From the NCBI GenBank assembly GCA_017509065.1, contig JAFWQM010000165.1, positions 1 through 35,503 of the forward strand: 35,503 nt of DNA, given 5' to 3'. Below the pieces are notes generated by a model. The model worked only from the letters and a program-made list of their open reading frames with translations. It was not told the origin of the DNA and did not search any database. This stretch comes from Clostridia bacterium (GTDB taxonomy: Bacteria; Bacillota_A; Clostridia; Christensenellales; Aristaeellaceae). This document shows, one piece after another, positions 1 through 7,769 of this stretch (the first letter of the stretch is position 1; each line of letters opens with the position of its first letter). The translations under genes and the position numbers were made by a program.

Positions 1-138
1 AATTCAGATGCGGGATGAGAAATCGTTCCAGACAAGGAACGAAACCGCAGGAATACTGGAGGTATTTCAAGGTTGAGTGACGCAGGATGGACCGATTTAT
101 CGCCCGCAGATAATTCATGATTTAGTTGGGCGAGCAAT
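1..138. repeat. MITE-like repeat A, copy 1 (left end outside window)
   Basis: This segment is nearly identical to the complete copy at 26444-26604 and to the partial copy at 35366-35446. Its right terminus, ending GGGCGAGCAAT, is the inverted partner of the left terminus seen in the other copies (ATTGCTCGCCC). It includes the internal hairpin TCGTTCC / GGAACGA. The left ~23 bp lie before the window. It abuts the half heptad element that follows, which suggests it inserted into that element. No coding capacity is seen. Confidence 0.8.
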
Positions 139-197
139 ATCTTTCGTTTATTGAAAGCTTGATAAAACTCCTCACTCCTAACTCCTATCTCCTAACT
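139..197. repeat. Heptad inverted-arm element E1 (right half only)
   Basis: The segment holds a core fragment (CTTTCGTTTA..., shared with the element at 32104-32202) followed by a pyrimidine-rich array of 7-mers of the ACTCCTA/ACTCCTC type. The left half is missing; repeat A occupies that position. The array overlaps the end of the GH105 gene, whose last codons and TAG stop lie inside the 7-mers. Confidence 0.7.
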
Positions 198-1297
198 GAA
201 ATAAACCGCTGTTCCTCACAAGCCGCCTGAATGAACGCGCCTGTCGCTTTCAGATCGTAGCTGATCACGTTCTCGCTGATATAGTAATCAAAGGAGCCGT
301 CGCGGCCCGTGCTGCCGCCGAGGCCCGCGCCCTGGCAGCATTTGGCGATGAAGTATTCGCCGTTTTTCATCCGCCCCACAAAATGCCGCTGGATGGCTTC
401 AAAGGTCTTTTGCGCTTCCGCGCCTGTTTCTTCCGGCAGAAACCCGAGCCGCGCGCCTTTCAGCAGCGCGTAGCAAATCAGGCAGGAAGCGGAGGATTCA
501 GGGTAATTGCCTGGCCTGCCGGGGCAGTCCAGCACCTGGAGCCAGACGCCGTCCTCGCGGATGGATATTAGCTTTCGGGAAAGCGCGCTGAAAATATCCC
601 TGACTTTTCCGTATCCTTCCGTATCAGCCGGTAAGAGCTCCAGGCTGTCCGCCAGCGCCACCATATACCAGCCCACGGCCCGGCCCCAGGCGTGGGCAGC
701 GCGGCCCGTTTCGGGATCGGCCCAAATCTGCCGCCGCTTCTCGTCCCAAGCGTGGCAGGGCAGGCCGGTTTCAGGGTTCAGGGTGTGGCAGTACGCCAGG
801 ATCAGTTGACGGGCGGCGTCCGAAAGCGCGGCTTCGTCGGGGCCGAAGGCCGTTTCGTATTGCAGATAAAAGGGAATGGCCATGTGCTGGCCGTCCAGCC
901 ACATCTGGTACGGATAAATCTGCTTGTGCCAGAACCCGCCGTCGCCGGTGCGGGGCTGGCTGTCCAGCTGCGACCGCAGCAGGGCGGCGGCTTTTTTATA
1001 TTTTTCCTCCCCGGTCTGCTGATAAAGGAAGATGATCTGCCGCCCGTTGTTCAGGTAATCCAGGTTGTAAGCTTCCCTGCTGTACCCGGCGATGGTCCCG
1101 TCCGCGTCCACCGTGCCATCGAGTGCTTCCCGGATATAGTCGAAGTATTTTCGCTTTCCCGTCAGCGCGTACAGCATTTCCATCCCGCGCCAGACCACGC
1201 CGTAGTCGTAGCTCCATTTTTTGTTGAGCAGCCCGTTTCGCCTGATCGCGCAGTCGGCAACCTTCTCCGCGGAATAGGGAAGATAGGCGGTCAGCAT
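185..1297 (-). CDS. GH105 unsaturated rhamnogalacturonyl hydrolase (YteR/YesR-like)
   Basis: The 370-aa product has no signal peptide, so it should act in the cytoplasm. GH105 enzymes remove the terminal unsaturated galacturonosyl residue, made by pectate or rhamnogalacturonan lyases, from imported oligosaccharides. The alpha/alpha-barrel pattern is visible: a WSYDYGVVWRGME stretch near residues 28-40, MWLDGQHM at 132-139 whose Asp135 matches the catalytic Asp of YteR, an HAWGRAVGWYMVAL segment in the middle, and YPESSAS later. Length is typical. The ATG overlaps the stop of the upstream pectinesterase gene in ATGCTGA, so translational coupling is likely. Oddity: the final residues (about SVRR) and the stop codon are written by a 7-mer repeat array, so the native C-terminus was probably slightly altered. 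Family assignment is firm; the exact substrate is inferred from context. Confidence 0.9.
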   Translation of the reverse strand: MLTAYLPYSAEKVADCAIRRNGLLNKKWSYDYGVVWRGMEMLYALTGKRKYFDYIREALDGTVDADGTIAGYSREAYNLDYLNNGRQIIFLYQQTGEEKYKKAAALLRSQLDSQPRTGDGGFWHKQIYPYQMWLDGQHMAIPFYLQYETAFGPDEAALSDAARQLILAYCHTLNPETGLPCHAWDEKRRQIWADPETGRAAHAWGRAVGWYMVALADSLELLPADTEGYGKVRDIFSALSRKLISIREDGVWLQVLDCPGRPGNYPESSASCLICYALLKGARLGFLPEETGAEAQKTFEAIQRHFVGRMKNGEYFIAKCCQGAGLGGSTGRDGSFDYYISENVISYDLKATGAFIQAACEEQRFISVRR

Positions 1298-2988
1298 ATC
1301 ACGTTGTCCTCCCGGGCGATCAGGCCGGACAAATCTTCTTTTGACGCCTCGAAGTCTCCCTTTTCTATTTCCTCTCCCCGCAGCAGCGCCAGGAAGAGCG
1401 CGGCCAGGCGCACGGCCCCCCGCTCCTGCAAGTGGCTGTTGTCCGAAAGGCCCTCGGGATAGTTTTTGCTCCCGGCGGGCACATGGCAGAAAATCTCTTT
1501 CGTGCCTTCCGGGCCTGCTTCCTGGAACAGGCTCATGGTCGCCTTTTCCATATCGACCAGCCGCACGCCGCGATACGCCGCCAGGTTTCGCATGGCGTCG
1601 GGATACGCGCCGTGGGTCAGCGCTAAACGTCCCGCGTCATCGAAAAACCGCCTTGCGATGGGCGTGACCAGGATGGGCTCCGCGCCTTGCCGCCGGGCCG
1701 CGTCGATGTACATGCCCAGGTATTCGGGATAGGTGATGCGGGGGTTCGTGCTGCGTTCCGGGTCGGGCTTTTCATCGTTGTGGGAGAAGGAAACGATCAG
1801 CTTGTCGCCCTTGCGCAGGCACAGTTCAATAAAGTTCAGCCGCTTTTCGGCGATGAAGCTCTTGCTGCTCCGCCCATTGACGGCGCAGTTTTCCACGAAG
1901 ATATTTTCCGGCAGCAGGCCTTGCAGCTTCTGGCCCCAGCCCATCATGGGATACACGGCTTCGGGATAGTTCGCCATGGTGCTGTCGCCGCAGAGGAACC
2001 AGGTGGGCGTCCGCCGGTCAGGCCGCCAGCCGTCCGGGCCGCCGATAACCTCGGGGATGGTGTAGCCTATGGCTTCTTCTTTGGTCATGCGCTTCTGGCT
2101 GGGATGGCGGGTGGATTGGTCGGCGCGGACGCCAATGGTGCCGTACTCGGCGTAGCGCTCCGTGACCACCTTGATTTCGTCCCAGTCGGCAAAGCCCTCA
2201 GGCGCGACGTATTCATCCATATCGCAGTCCAGGAACACGGTGCGGGAGAATTTGCGCCACGGACGGCCCAGGAAGCCCTGGCCCTTTTCGCATTCGCCGG
2301 TGAGGCGGCACTTATGAAACACCAGTCCGTAGGGCTGAATCTCCGGGGTGTTCGCGGCGGTGTACATGCCGCCCCGCTTGTTCATGAACAGGGTGCAGCG
2401 CTCGAACCAGCAGCGGTAGGGGCCAAAGATGAAGTCCACGTCGCCCTGGATGAAGCAGTCCTCGAAGTATTGGCGGCTCTGGGTGGGCGGGCAGTCGCCC
2501 ACGAAGTCCACCACCTCCGCCCGGCCCCTGCGCCCGCCGTAGAAGTTGATGACCTTCTGCATCAACGGGCCGCAGAACAGGGTATCCTGATGGGCGATCA
2601 TGCGCACGTTGCGCCACACGCCCCGGTCGCCCGCCGCGTACACCGCCACGGCCTGGCCCACGTCGCGCCCGTCCCCCGCGTCGTTGCGGATGGTCAGGTT
2701 TTCCACTTCCACGTTGTTGCCCATCACGATGAAGGTGGCGGACAGGAAGGTGCCGCGGTCGTTGCCGTTTTCGTCCTTGTCCAGAGCGCAGCCCTTGGCG
2801 GTGATCACCGTCCGGTCCCGCGCTTCGCCGATAATGCGCACGTTGTCCTTGTCCACCACCACACGCTCGTGGTATTCGTCCATGCGCAGAAGCAGGATGG
2901 TGGGCGTCCGTCCACCGCCCGGAATGGCGTCGATGGCCTGCTGGATGGATGTAAAATCTCCGCTGCCGTCTTTGGCGATGATATACAT
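1291..2988 (-). CDS. Pectin methylesterase (CE8) fused to SGNH/GDSL acetylesterase (CE12-like)
   Basis: The 565-aa two-domain enzyme has no signal peptide. Residues ~1-290 form a pectinesterase right-handed beta-helix with the family motifs GQAVAVY (111-117), QDTLF (134-138), DFIFG (185-189) and LGRPWR (240-245), including the two catalytic Asp residues and the Arg/Trp pair. Residues ~328-550 form an SGNH hydrolase like rhamnogalacturonan acetylesterases: GDST (334-337), the GRSSKSF block (372-378), HND (403-405) and DNSH (516-519). It should demethylate and deacetylate imported pectic oligomers, preparing them for GH105. The ATG follows AAGGGGGA at good spacing. The gene is coupled to GH105 downstream; a 221-bp repeat separates it from the esterase gene upstream. 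Both active sites look intact. The acetylesterase substrate is inferred. Confidence 0.9.
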   Translation of the reverse strand: MYIIAKDGSGDFTSIQQAIDAIPGGGRTPTILLLRMDEYHERVVVDKDNVRIIGEARDRTVITAKGCALDKDENGNDRGTFLSATFIVMGNNVEVENLTIRNDAGDGRDVGQAVAVYAAGDRGVWRNVRMIAHQDTLFCGPLMQKVINFYGGRRGRAEVVDFVGDCPPTQSRQYFEDCFIQGDVDFIFGPYRCWFERCTLFMNKRGGMYTAANTPEIQPYGLVFHKCRLTGECEKGQGFLGRPWRKFSRTVFLDCDMDEYVAPEGFADWDEIKVVTERYAEYGTIGVRADQSTRHPSQKRMTKEEAIGYTIPEVIGGPDGWRPDRRTPTWFLCGDSTMANYPEAVYPMMGWGQKLQGLLPENIFVENCAVNGRSSKSFIAEKRLNFIELCLRKGDKLIVSFSHNDEKPDPERSTNPRITYPEYLGMYIDAARRQGAEPILVTPIARRFFDDAGRLALTHGAYPDAMRNLAAYRGVRLVDMEKATMSLFQEAGPEGTKEIFCHVPAGSKNYPEGLSDNSHLQERGAVRLAALFLALLRGEEIEKGDFEASKEDLSGLIAREDNVIC

Positions 2989-3052
2989 GGCTGATCTTCC
3001 CCCTTATGTTACATTTTCAATTCGGTTTATATAAGGCACTTTAATACACTAT

Positions 3053-3273
3053 CCAAAAGCCTTCCCCTCGGAGGGGAAGGTGGGCCGCGCGGAATCAAGA
3101 TGGAGAGAGAAGACAAGCTATTTCGCGCGGCTCGGATGAGGTGAACTCACCCGTTGGAATGCAACCACATATGGGAAAGGAGCACCTCATCCGTCAGGCG
3201 CGAATTAACTTGATTACACGATCTATGTTGTTTCCGCGCCTGACACCTTCCCCTGCGAGGGGAAGGCTTTTGG
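3053..3273. repeat. MITE-like repeat B, 221 bp, hairpin termini
   Basis: The ends are near-perfect inverted repeats of 30 bp (one mismatch), beginning CCAAAAGCCTTCCCCT on each strand. Each terminus is itself a hairpin (CCTTCCCCTC / GAGGGGAAGG). Inside is a second inverted pair, CGGATGAGGTG / CACCTCATCCG, and GC-rich arms around TTTCGCGCGGC. No ORF of note. It fills most of the 322-bp gap between the two esterase genes. Similar CCTTCCCC...GGATGAGGTG repeats are familiar to me from other Clostridia genomes, but I cannot confirm a family name here. Confidence 0.8.
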
Positions 3274-3310
3274 AAGCCCGTTTAGTGATTTAGAGCACCC
3301 AACAAATCAT

Positions 3311-4828
3311 TCACCTGATGATTTCCATTTCTTTCAATGCTTCCGCCGTCATGCGGGCATACGCTTCCGCGCCGGGACGGCGGGTGTGGGTATCGTCGGT
3401 CTGGCCGTCGGGATAAGCGGGAAAGACACCGGGCTCCACGTACATGTACAGCTTTTTGCTTTCTTCCTCGCCCAGCTGCCGCACATAAGCGGTGCTCTTT
3501 TCGTATATGTCGATGAGCGGCACGTTCCGCTGGGCTGCCAGCGCGCGAACCACGTTGGGATACTCCCCGTGGCTTTCCATCAGCGCGCCGTCCCGCCAGT
3601 AGCGGCGGCAGATGGGGGTCATCAACACAGCCCGGGCTTGATGGAGCATGGCGGTATCCACATAGATTTCCAGGTTGTGATAGAAGGAGGTCCAGGGGTC
3701 GGTGTGCCGCCAGACCAGGTCGCTGGTGTCGTTATGGGTGAACTGAATCAGCAGCAGGTCGCCGGGCTGAATCTCCGTTTCGATTCTTTGCAGCCTTCCC
3801 TCGCTCAGAAAAGACTTGGTGCTGCGCCCCCCCATGGCGCGGTTTTCCACCCGCACGCCGGGCAGGAATTCCGAAAGTACCTGCCCCCAGCCGGTGATCG
3901 GCGCTTCCTCGGGTTTGTAGCTGGCCGCGGTGGAATCGCCGCAGACGTAGATGGTCATTTTCCATTCCTCCTTGGGTTTCTCATCTGTTTGCGCAAATAA
4001 TTCAGGAAACGCCTCTCTGTATGGAATCCCTGCATATTGCTTTTTCAGCGCCTGGTATTTGTTCACATATTTTTGTATTCTTTCTTCGTCCCCCTGCACA
4101 TCCAGGACAGGCTTCCTTTTGCCGATGATGGCGGCTTTCCGGCCGCTCTCCCAGCTTTCATAGGGATGAAATATTCTTCCATCCGCATGGGGGCAATTCG
4201 CGGCGACCCAGGCGCATTGCTCCGTTGAAAACTGATTGAGAGCGCAGAAAAACCATTGCAGCCGCTTCAGCGTTGGCATAAAGGATAAATCCTGATCTAT
4301 GATTCGCTTCCCCTGCCATGCCAGACATTCAATCGGCAATCCTGCCAGCGGCATCAGGGATTGGATTTCCATACTTTCCCAAATGGCGTCTCCCACCGAA
4401 AACAGATGCAGGTTCTTCGCTTTTTCAATACCGGAAAGGCTGTGCAGCCTGGTAAAATTGGACAGATGCAAAGCGGTCAGCGATACGTTGTTCGACATAT
4501 CCCATAAGGAATCGATGCGCTGGTTGCAGAACCAGTAAAGACATTCCAGGTCCGGCAGCTCAGAAAGGCAGGCCCAATCCTGCACGAGCTTGCATTTAAA
4601 GAAATGAATCCTTTTGACCTGCTTTCCGAATTTTGCGATAAAGTATTCAAAGGTCTCCTGGTTCAGCCCGGATACTCTGATTGTGTCCAACTGAGGATAC
4701 GCCGCCAGCTGGTCAATTTCTTCCCGGGTCAGCGTCCCGCCGCCAATGTCCATTTTTTTGCTATGCAGCCAGAAGACATTCTTATCGTCCGGAAACTGCA
4801 TGCTGATGAAATCATCGAACGGGTTCAT
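3311..4828 (-). CDS. LRR-like domain fused to SGNH/GDSL esterase (rhamnogalacturonan acetylesterase-like)
   Basis: The 505-aa product has no signal peptide. Residues ~30-215 show degenerate leucine-rich-repeat-like units (for example DTIRVSGL, LECLYWF, LTALHLSNF, LHLFSVGD). Residues ~225-290 form a charged helical linker. Residues 291-505 are a complete SGNH hydrolase: GDST (297-300), GGRSTKSF, the THND block, and DDTH near the C-terminus as the Asp-His pair. It likely deacetylates pectic oligosaccharides, alongside the SGNH domain of the neighbouring pectinesterase fusion. The upstream start uses AGGGAG with long spacing. A much stronger Shine-Dalgarno sequence lies inside the gene directly before Met291, so a separate 215-aa esterase may also be made. 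The LRR-like part is called by eye only. Confidence 0.82.
   Translation of the reverse strand: MNPFDDFISMQFPDDKNVFWLHSKKMDIGGGTLTREEIDQLAAYPQLDTIRVSGLNQETFEYFIAKFGKQVKRIHFFKCKLVQDWACLSELPDLECLYWFCNQRIDSLWDMSNNVSLTALHLSNFTRLHSLSGIEKAKNLHLFSVGDAIWESMEIQSLMPLAGLPIECLAWQGKRIIDQDLSFMPTLKRLQWFFCALNQFSTEQCAWVAANCPHADGRIFHPYESWESGRKAAIIGKRKPVLDVQGDEERIQKYVNKYQALKKQYAGIPYREAFPELFAQTDEKPKEEWKMTIYVCGDSTAASYKPEEAPITGWGQVLSEFLPGVRVENRAMGGRSTKSFLSEGRLQRIETEIQPGDLLLIQFTHNDTSDLVWRHTDPWTSFYHNLEIYVDTAMLHQARAVLMTPICRRYWRDGALMESHGEYPNVVRALAAQRNVPLIDIYEKSTAYVRQLGEEESKKLYMYVEPGVFPAYPDGQTDDTHTRRPGAEAYARMTAEALKEMEIIR
3956..3973 (-). promoter_or_regulatory. Internal ribosome binding site and ATG within the LRR-SGNH gene
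   Basis: On the minus strand a perfect AAGGAGG (3967-3973) sits 8 nt before an in-frame ATG (3956-3958). That ATG opens the SGNH domain (MTIYVCGDST), giving a free-standing 215-aa esterase, the usual size for this family. The site is a better match than the one used by the upstream start at 4828. Confidence 0.6.
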
Positions 4829-4896
4829 AGTGCGCTTTCTCCCTATGAAGATAGTTGGTAAGTTTCAGCTTTTCTGATCTTTTCCGCCCTTTTCCA

Positions 4897-4940
4897 TCCT
4901 GTCGAAGAAGCCGCCTATACTTCACGCGGCCCCTTCGACA
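4897..4940. repeat. Imperfect inverted repeat downstream of the SBP terminator
   Basis: Arms TGTCGAAG and GCCGC pair with GCGGC and CTTCGACA across an 11-nt loop, with one small internal loop. No T-tract follows on either strand, so it is not a second intrinsic terminator. It may be a leader structure for the esterase gene starting at 4828 or a small dispersed repeat. Confidence 0.5.
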
Positions 4941-4977
4941 AAATACCGGGACTGCCGGTTTTTCCGACAGCCCCGGC
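4940..4977 (-). terminator. Intrinsic terminator after the solute-binding protein gene
   Basis: On the minus strand a 14-bp stem (GCCGGGGCTGTCGG / CCGGCAGTCCCGGT with G-U pairs) and a 5-nt A loop are followed by ATTTTG. It lies 18 bp past the stop codon at 4996. It would let the binding protein be made in excess over the downstream enzymes through partial readthrough. Confidence 0.7.
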
Positions 4978-4995
4978 AAAGGGTTATGCTATGAT

Positions 4996-6627
4996 TTATC
5001 GGGCCATGAACTGATCGTACGCGGCCTGATAGGCGGCGATCAGGTCTTCGATGCCCATCTTCTGCAGCTGATCCATGTAGTTGTCGAAGTTGGTCAGGGG
5101 TTCTTCACCGGTGATGAACTTCTTGGTCATGTCGTTGATGTAAGCGTTGATTTCATCCAGCTGAGGCGCGGCGGCCTTCTGGGCGTCCACGCTCAGCACG
5201 ATGGCGGCGGGATATTCGAGGGCGTTGCTGGCTTCGCCCCACAGCTTGGCGGAGGCCACATAGTTGGGTTCGCGGGTCGCGGCCAGGTAATCACCGGCAC
5301 CCCAGCGTGGGAAGGAAACATGGCTCATGGCGTAGCGGTACTTGTTGGCGAATGCGCCGTCGTAGAAGTTTTCAGTCATCAGGTTGGCCCATTCGGTCTC
5401 GTGCTTGACGCCGTTCTCGTCCACGGTGTAGGTGCCGTTGCCCTGGCACCATGCCGTCTCGGGGATGGTCAGGATGTCGTCGCCCTGCTCAATGCCCCAG
5501 GTGGTGCAGTTGGTGCCTTCTTCTGTGAACATGGTGTCGATCAGGCGGGCAGCGGCTTCCACGTTCTTGCAGTCCACGGTGATGACGGTGGTGAAGCGGT
5601 CGCCGTAGGAGAAGTTATAGTCCGTGCCGTAGGCAACGCCGTTCGCGTCCACGATCCAGGGGAAGGCGATGAAGTCGGCGTTGGGGTTCTTTTCCAGAAC
5701 CTGGGGCAGACGCTGCTCCCAGTAGTTGCTCAGGCCCTTCCAGGTGCCGGCCAGGTCAGCGTAGATGTTGGCGTCCTTTTCCTCGTCGCCGGCCAGGGTG
5801 CCGTCATCCTTCCAGATGTCCTTCACCAGGCCTTCGGCGTACCACTTGCTCATGGTTTCCAGGAAAGCTTTGTAGTTCTGGGTGTATTCGCCGATGCCGA
5901 CCTTGCCGGTTTCGGGGTTGACAAACGCGCCGTTCAGGATGTCGTAGGCGGGCATGAAGTAGGTGTATCCGGAAGCGCCGGCGTCGAAGGGGATTTCATC
6001 CTGCTCGCCGTTGCCATTAGGGTCGAGATCGCGGAAGGCAACCAGCATGTCATACCAGCCGTCGATGGTGGTGGGCAGTTCCTCGATGCCCACGTTCTCC
6101 ATCCAGTCCTTGCGGCCCTGCAGGCCGTACCAGGTGAAGGACACGCGCTCGTCGGGGGTGGAGCCGGGGTTGATGACGGTGAAGTACAGGTAGCGGCCCT
6201 GGTCGTCCTTCAGGGTCTTGGCGACCTCGGGATGGGCTTCCAGCAGCGCCTTGTAGTTGGGCATGTACTTGTCGATCACGTCGTTCAGCTCGATGATGAT
6301 GCCGTCGGCATAGAGCTGGCTGACGCCGCCCGCGTACATGTTGTTGTGCTGAGCCTGGATGACGTCAGGATAGTTGCCGCTGGCCAGCATGGCCAGGTAC
6401 AGCGCGGGCTGTTCATCGCGGGAGCCCAGGATGGGCTGCCATTCGATTTCCACGTCGGCCATCTTCTGAATTTTCAGCATGCCGACCAGGCCTTCGTAGA
6501 TGTAGGGTTCATACACGCTGTTGGAGAAGGGCAGCAGGGTGTAGGAAACCTTGTCAGCCGCCAGCGCCGCGCCGCACATGCAAAGCAGCATCACCAGCGC
6601 CAACATGAGAGCCATGATTTTCTTCAT
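4996..6627 (-). CDS. Extracellular solute-binding protein of a CUT1 sugar ABC transporter
   Basis: The 543-aa product starts with a Sec signal peptide (MKKIMALMLALVMLLC..., cleavage after ALA near residue 23). No clear lipobox is seen. The rest matches large family-1 oligosaccharide-binding proteins of the LplA/YtcQ kind, in keeping with pectic oligomer uptake; the motif MFTEEGTNCTTWG and the C-terminal helices fit that group. An AAAGGAGG lies 10 nt before the ATG. The two permease genes directly upstream in the operon (6694-8669) are its likely partners, and no ATPase gene is present, so a shared MsmK-type ATPase elsewhere is assumed. Ligand identity is inferred from the neighbouring pectin enzymes. 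Confidence 0.9.
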   Translation of the reverse strand: MKKIMALMLALVMLLCMCGAALAADKVSYTLLPFSNSVYEPYIYEGLVGMLKIQKMADVEIEWQPILGSRDEQPALYLAMLASGNYPDVIQAQHNNMYAGGVSQLYADGIIIELNDVIDKYMPNYKALLEAHPEVAKTLKDDQGRYLYFTVINPGSTPDERVSFTWYGLQGRKDWMENVGIEELPTTIDGWYDMLVAFRDLDPNGNGEQDEIPFDAGASGYTYFMPAYDILNGAFVNPETGKVGIGEYTQNYKAFLETMSKWYAEGLVKDIWKDDGTLAGDEEKDANIYADLAGTWKGLSNYWEQRLPQVLEKNPNADFIAFPWIVDANGVAYGTDYNFSYGDRFTTVITVDCKNVEAAARLIDTMFTEEGTNCTTWGIEQGDDILTIPETAWCQGNGTYTVDENGVKHETEWANLMTENFYDGAFANKYRYAMSHVSFPRWGAGDYLAATREPNYVASAKLWGEASNALEYPAAIVLSVDAQKAAAPQLDEINAYINDMTKKFITGEEPLTNFDNYMDQLQKMGIEDLIAAYQAAYDQFMAR

Positions 6628-6693
6628 ACGAGAAAACCTCCTTTAAAATATTTCCAGCGGTCTCTTGCCGCTTTGGAACAGTTCAGGGGCACA

Positions 6694-7638
6694 TTACATG
6701 CCCGTCAGGCCGCTGCGCTCCACGCCCTCCATGAACCTGCGCTGCAAAATGAGGTAGGCGATCATGATGGGAATAATGCACAGGAAGGTGGCCGCCATGA
6801 GCATGGCCTCGTTGAACACGATGCCCTCCAGGTCGTTTACCTGAATCATGGTGTGGTTTTCCTGGTTCAGCAGGGAATACAGCGAAGGCAGGATGCTGGG
6901 CAGCATCCGCAGGTCGGGTTTGGTGTTGATATAGATGCCCGGCTCAAAGTAATCGTTCCAGTGCCATACCAGGCTCAGCACGCCGCACACCAGCATCGGC
7001 GCCTGGGCCATCGGCAGCATGATGCGCGCGTAGGTGCGGATCGGGCCGCAGCCGTCCACGCGCGCGGCCTCCTCCATTTCATAGGGCAGGCCCATGAAGA
7101 ACTGGCGGAACAGGAAGATGAAGAAGCCGCCGTTCAGGCCGAAGCCAAAGAACGTAGGTGCCAGCAGCGGCAGGAAGGTGTTCAGCCATTTCCAGTCCGA
7201 ATACTGCTTGTACAGCGGGAAAATGATGACCTGCACCGGCACGATCATCATCAGAATCACGATCACGAAAAACACATTCTTCAGTTTGAAATTATACCGC
7301 GCGAAGGCATATCCCGTCAAGGCGCATGAAAACATATGTCCGGCTGTCGCCACCGCGCCGACCAGCACGTTGTTCCAGATGTAGCGGCTGAACCCCATCC
7401 GGCGGTACGCGATGGCGTAGTTGTCCCACGTCAGCTCGCTGGGCAGCCATTTCACCGTGATGTTCACCAGGTCGTCGTCCGTCATGAGGGATTTCACGAT
7501 CATCGTGATGAACGGATACAGGAAGATAAAGCTCAGCGCGCAGAGCAGGAAATAAAACGCCAGGCGCAAAGTAAACGTCTTTGCGAACCGCGCCGCCTTG
7601 CTCTTCCGGCCGCTTCTTTTCAGGGCTGCTGTGGACAT
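6694..7638 (-). CDS. CUT1 ABC transporter permease, MalG/LplC type
   Basis: The 314-aa integral membrane protein has about six predicted segments, starting with FYFLLCALSFIFLYPFITMIV near residue 35. The cytoplasmic EAA loop reads EEAARVDGCGPIRTYARIMLP, the contact point for the ATPase subunit. The C-terminus (RFMEGVERSGLTG) is typical of MalG-like proteins. It pairs with the permease at 7770-8669 and the binding protein at 4996-6627. AAAGGAG precedes the ATG by 7 nt and follows directly on the end of a heptad element. Confidence 0.92.
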   Translation of the reverse strand: MSTAALKRSGRKSKAARFAKTFTLRLAFYFLLCALSFIFLYPFITMIVKSLMTDDDLVNITVKWLPSELTWDNYAIAYRRMGFSRYIWNNVLVGAVATAGHMFSCALTGYAFARYNFKLKNVFFVIVILMMIVPVQVIIFPLYKQYSDWKWLNTFLPLLAPTFFGFGLNGGFFIFLFRQFFMGLPYEMEEAARVDGCGPIRTYARIMLPMAQAPMLVCGVLSLVWHWNDYFEPGIYINTKPDLRMLPSILPSLYSLLNQENHTMIQVNDLEGIVFNEAMLMAATFLCIIPIMIAYLILQRRFMEGVERSGLTGM

Positions 7639-7656
7639 GGGAATGCTCCTTTCTTT

Positions 7657-7769
7657 GAGTTAGGAGTTATGAGTTAGGAGTGAGGAGTTTTATAATGAAT
7701 CTGCTTTATTGGAATGAGGGGTTTTCGATTTGTTACCGACTAAACAAAACTCCTAACTCCTCACTCTCT
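7657..7769. repeat. Heptad inverted-arm element E2
   Basis: Left arm: five 7-mers of GAGTTAG/GAGTGAG type (7657-7691). Right arm: matching ACTCCTA/ACTCCTC 7-mers (7749-7768). Core of about 57 bp begins ATAATGAATCTGC and ends CCGACTAAACAAA. It fills the gap between two permease genes, from the stop of one to the ribosome binding site of the next. Confidence 0.85.

Noticed and set aside
1687..2994. 435-aa plus-strand frame opposite the pectinesterase
   Set aside because: Antisense shadow of a gene with all catalytic motifs; no ribosome binding site and biased composition.
3053..3273. Repeat B as a regulatory RNA or riboswitch for the pectinesterase gene
   Set aside because: The near-perfect terminal inverted repeats fit an inserted element better; no aptamer motif is recognised.
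4855..7329. 824-aa open frame on the plus strand opposite the binding protein and permease
   Set aside because: It is the complementary shadow of two clear genes, His/Gln/Val-rich with no family features, as expected from GC-rich antisense frames.
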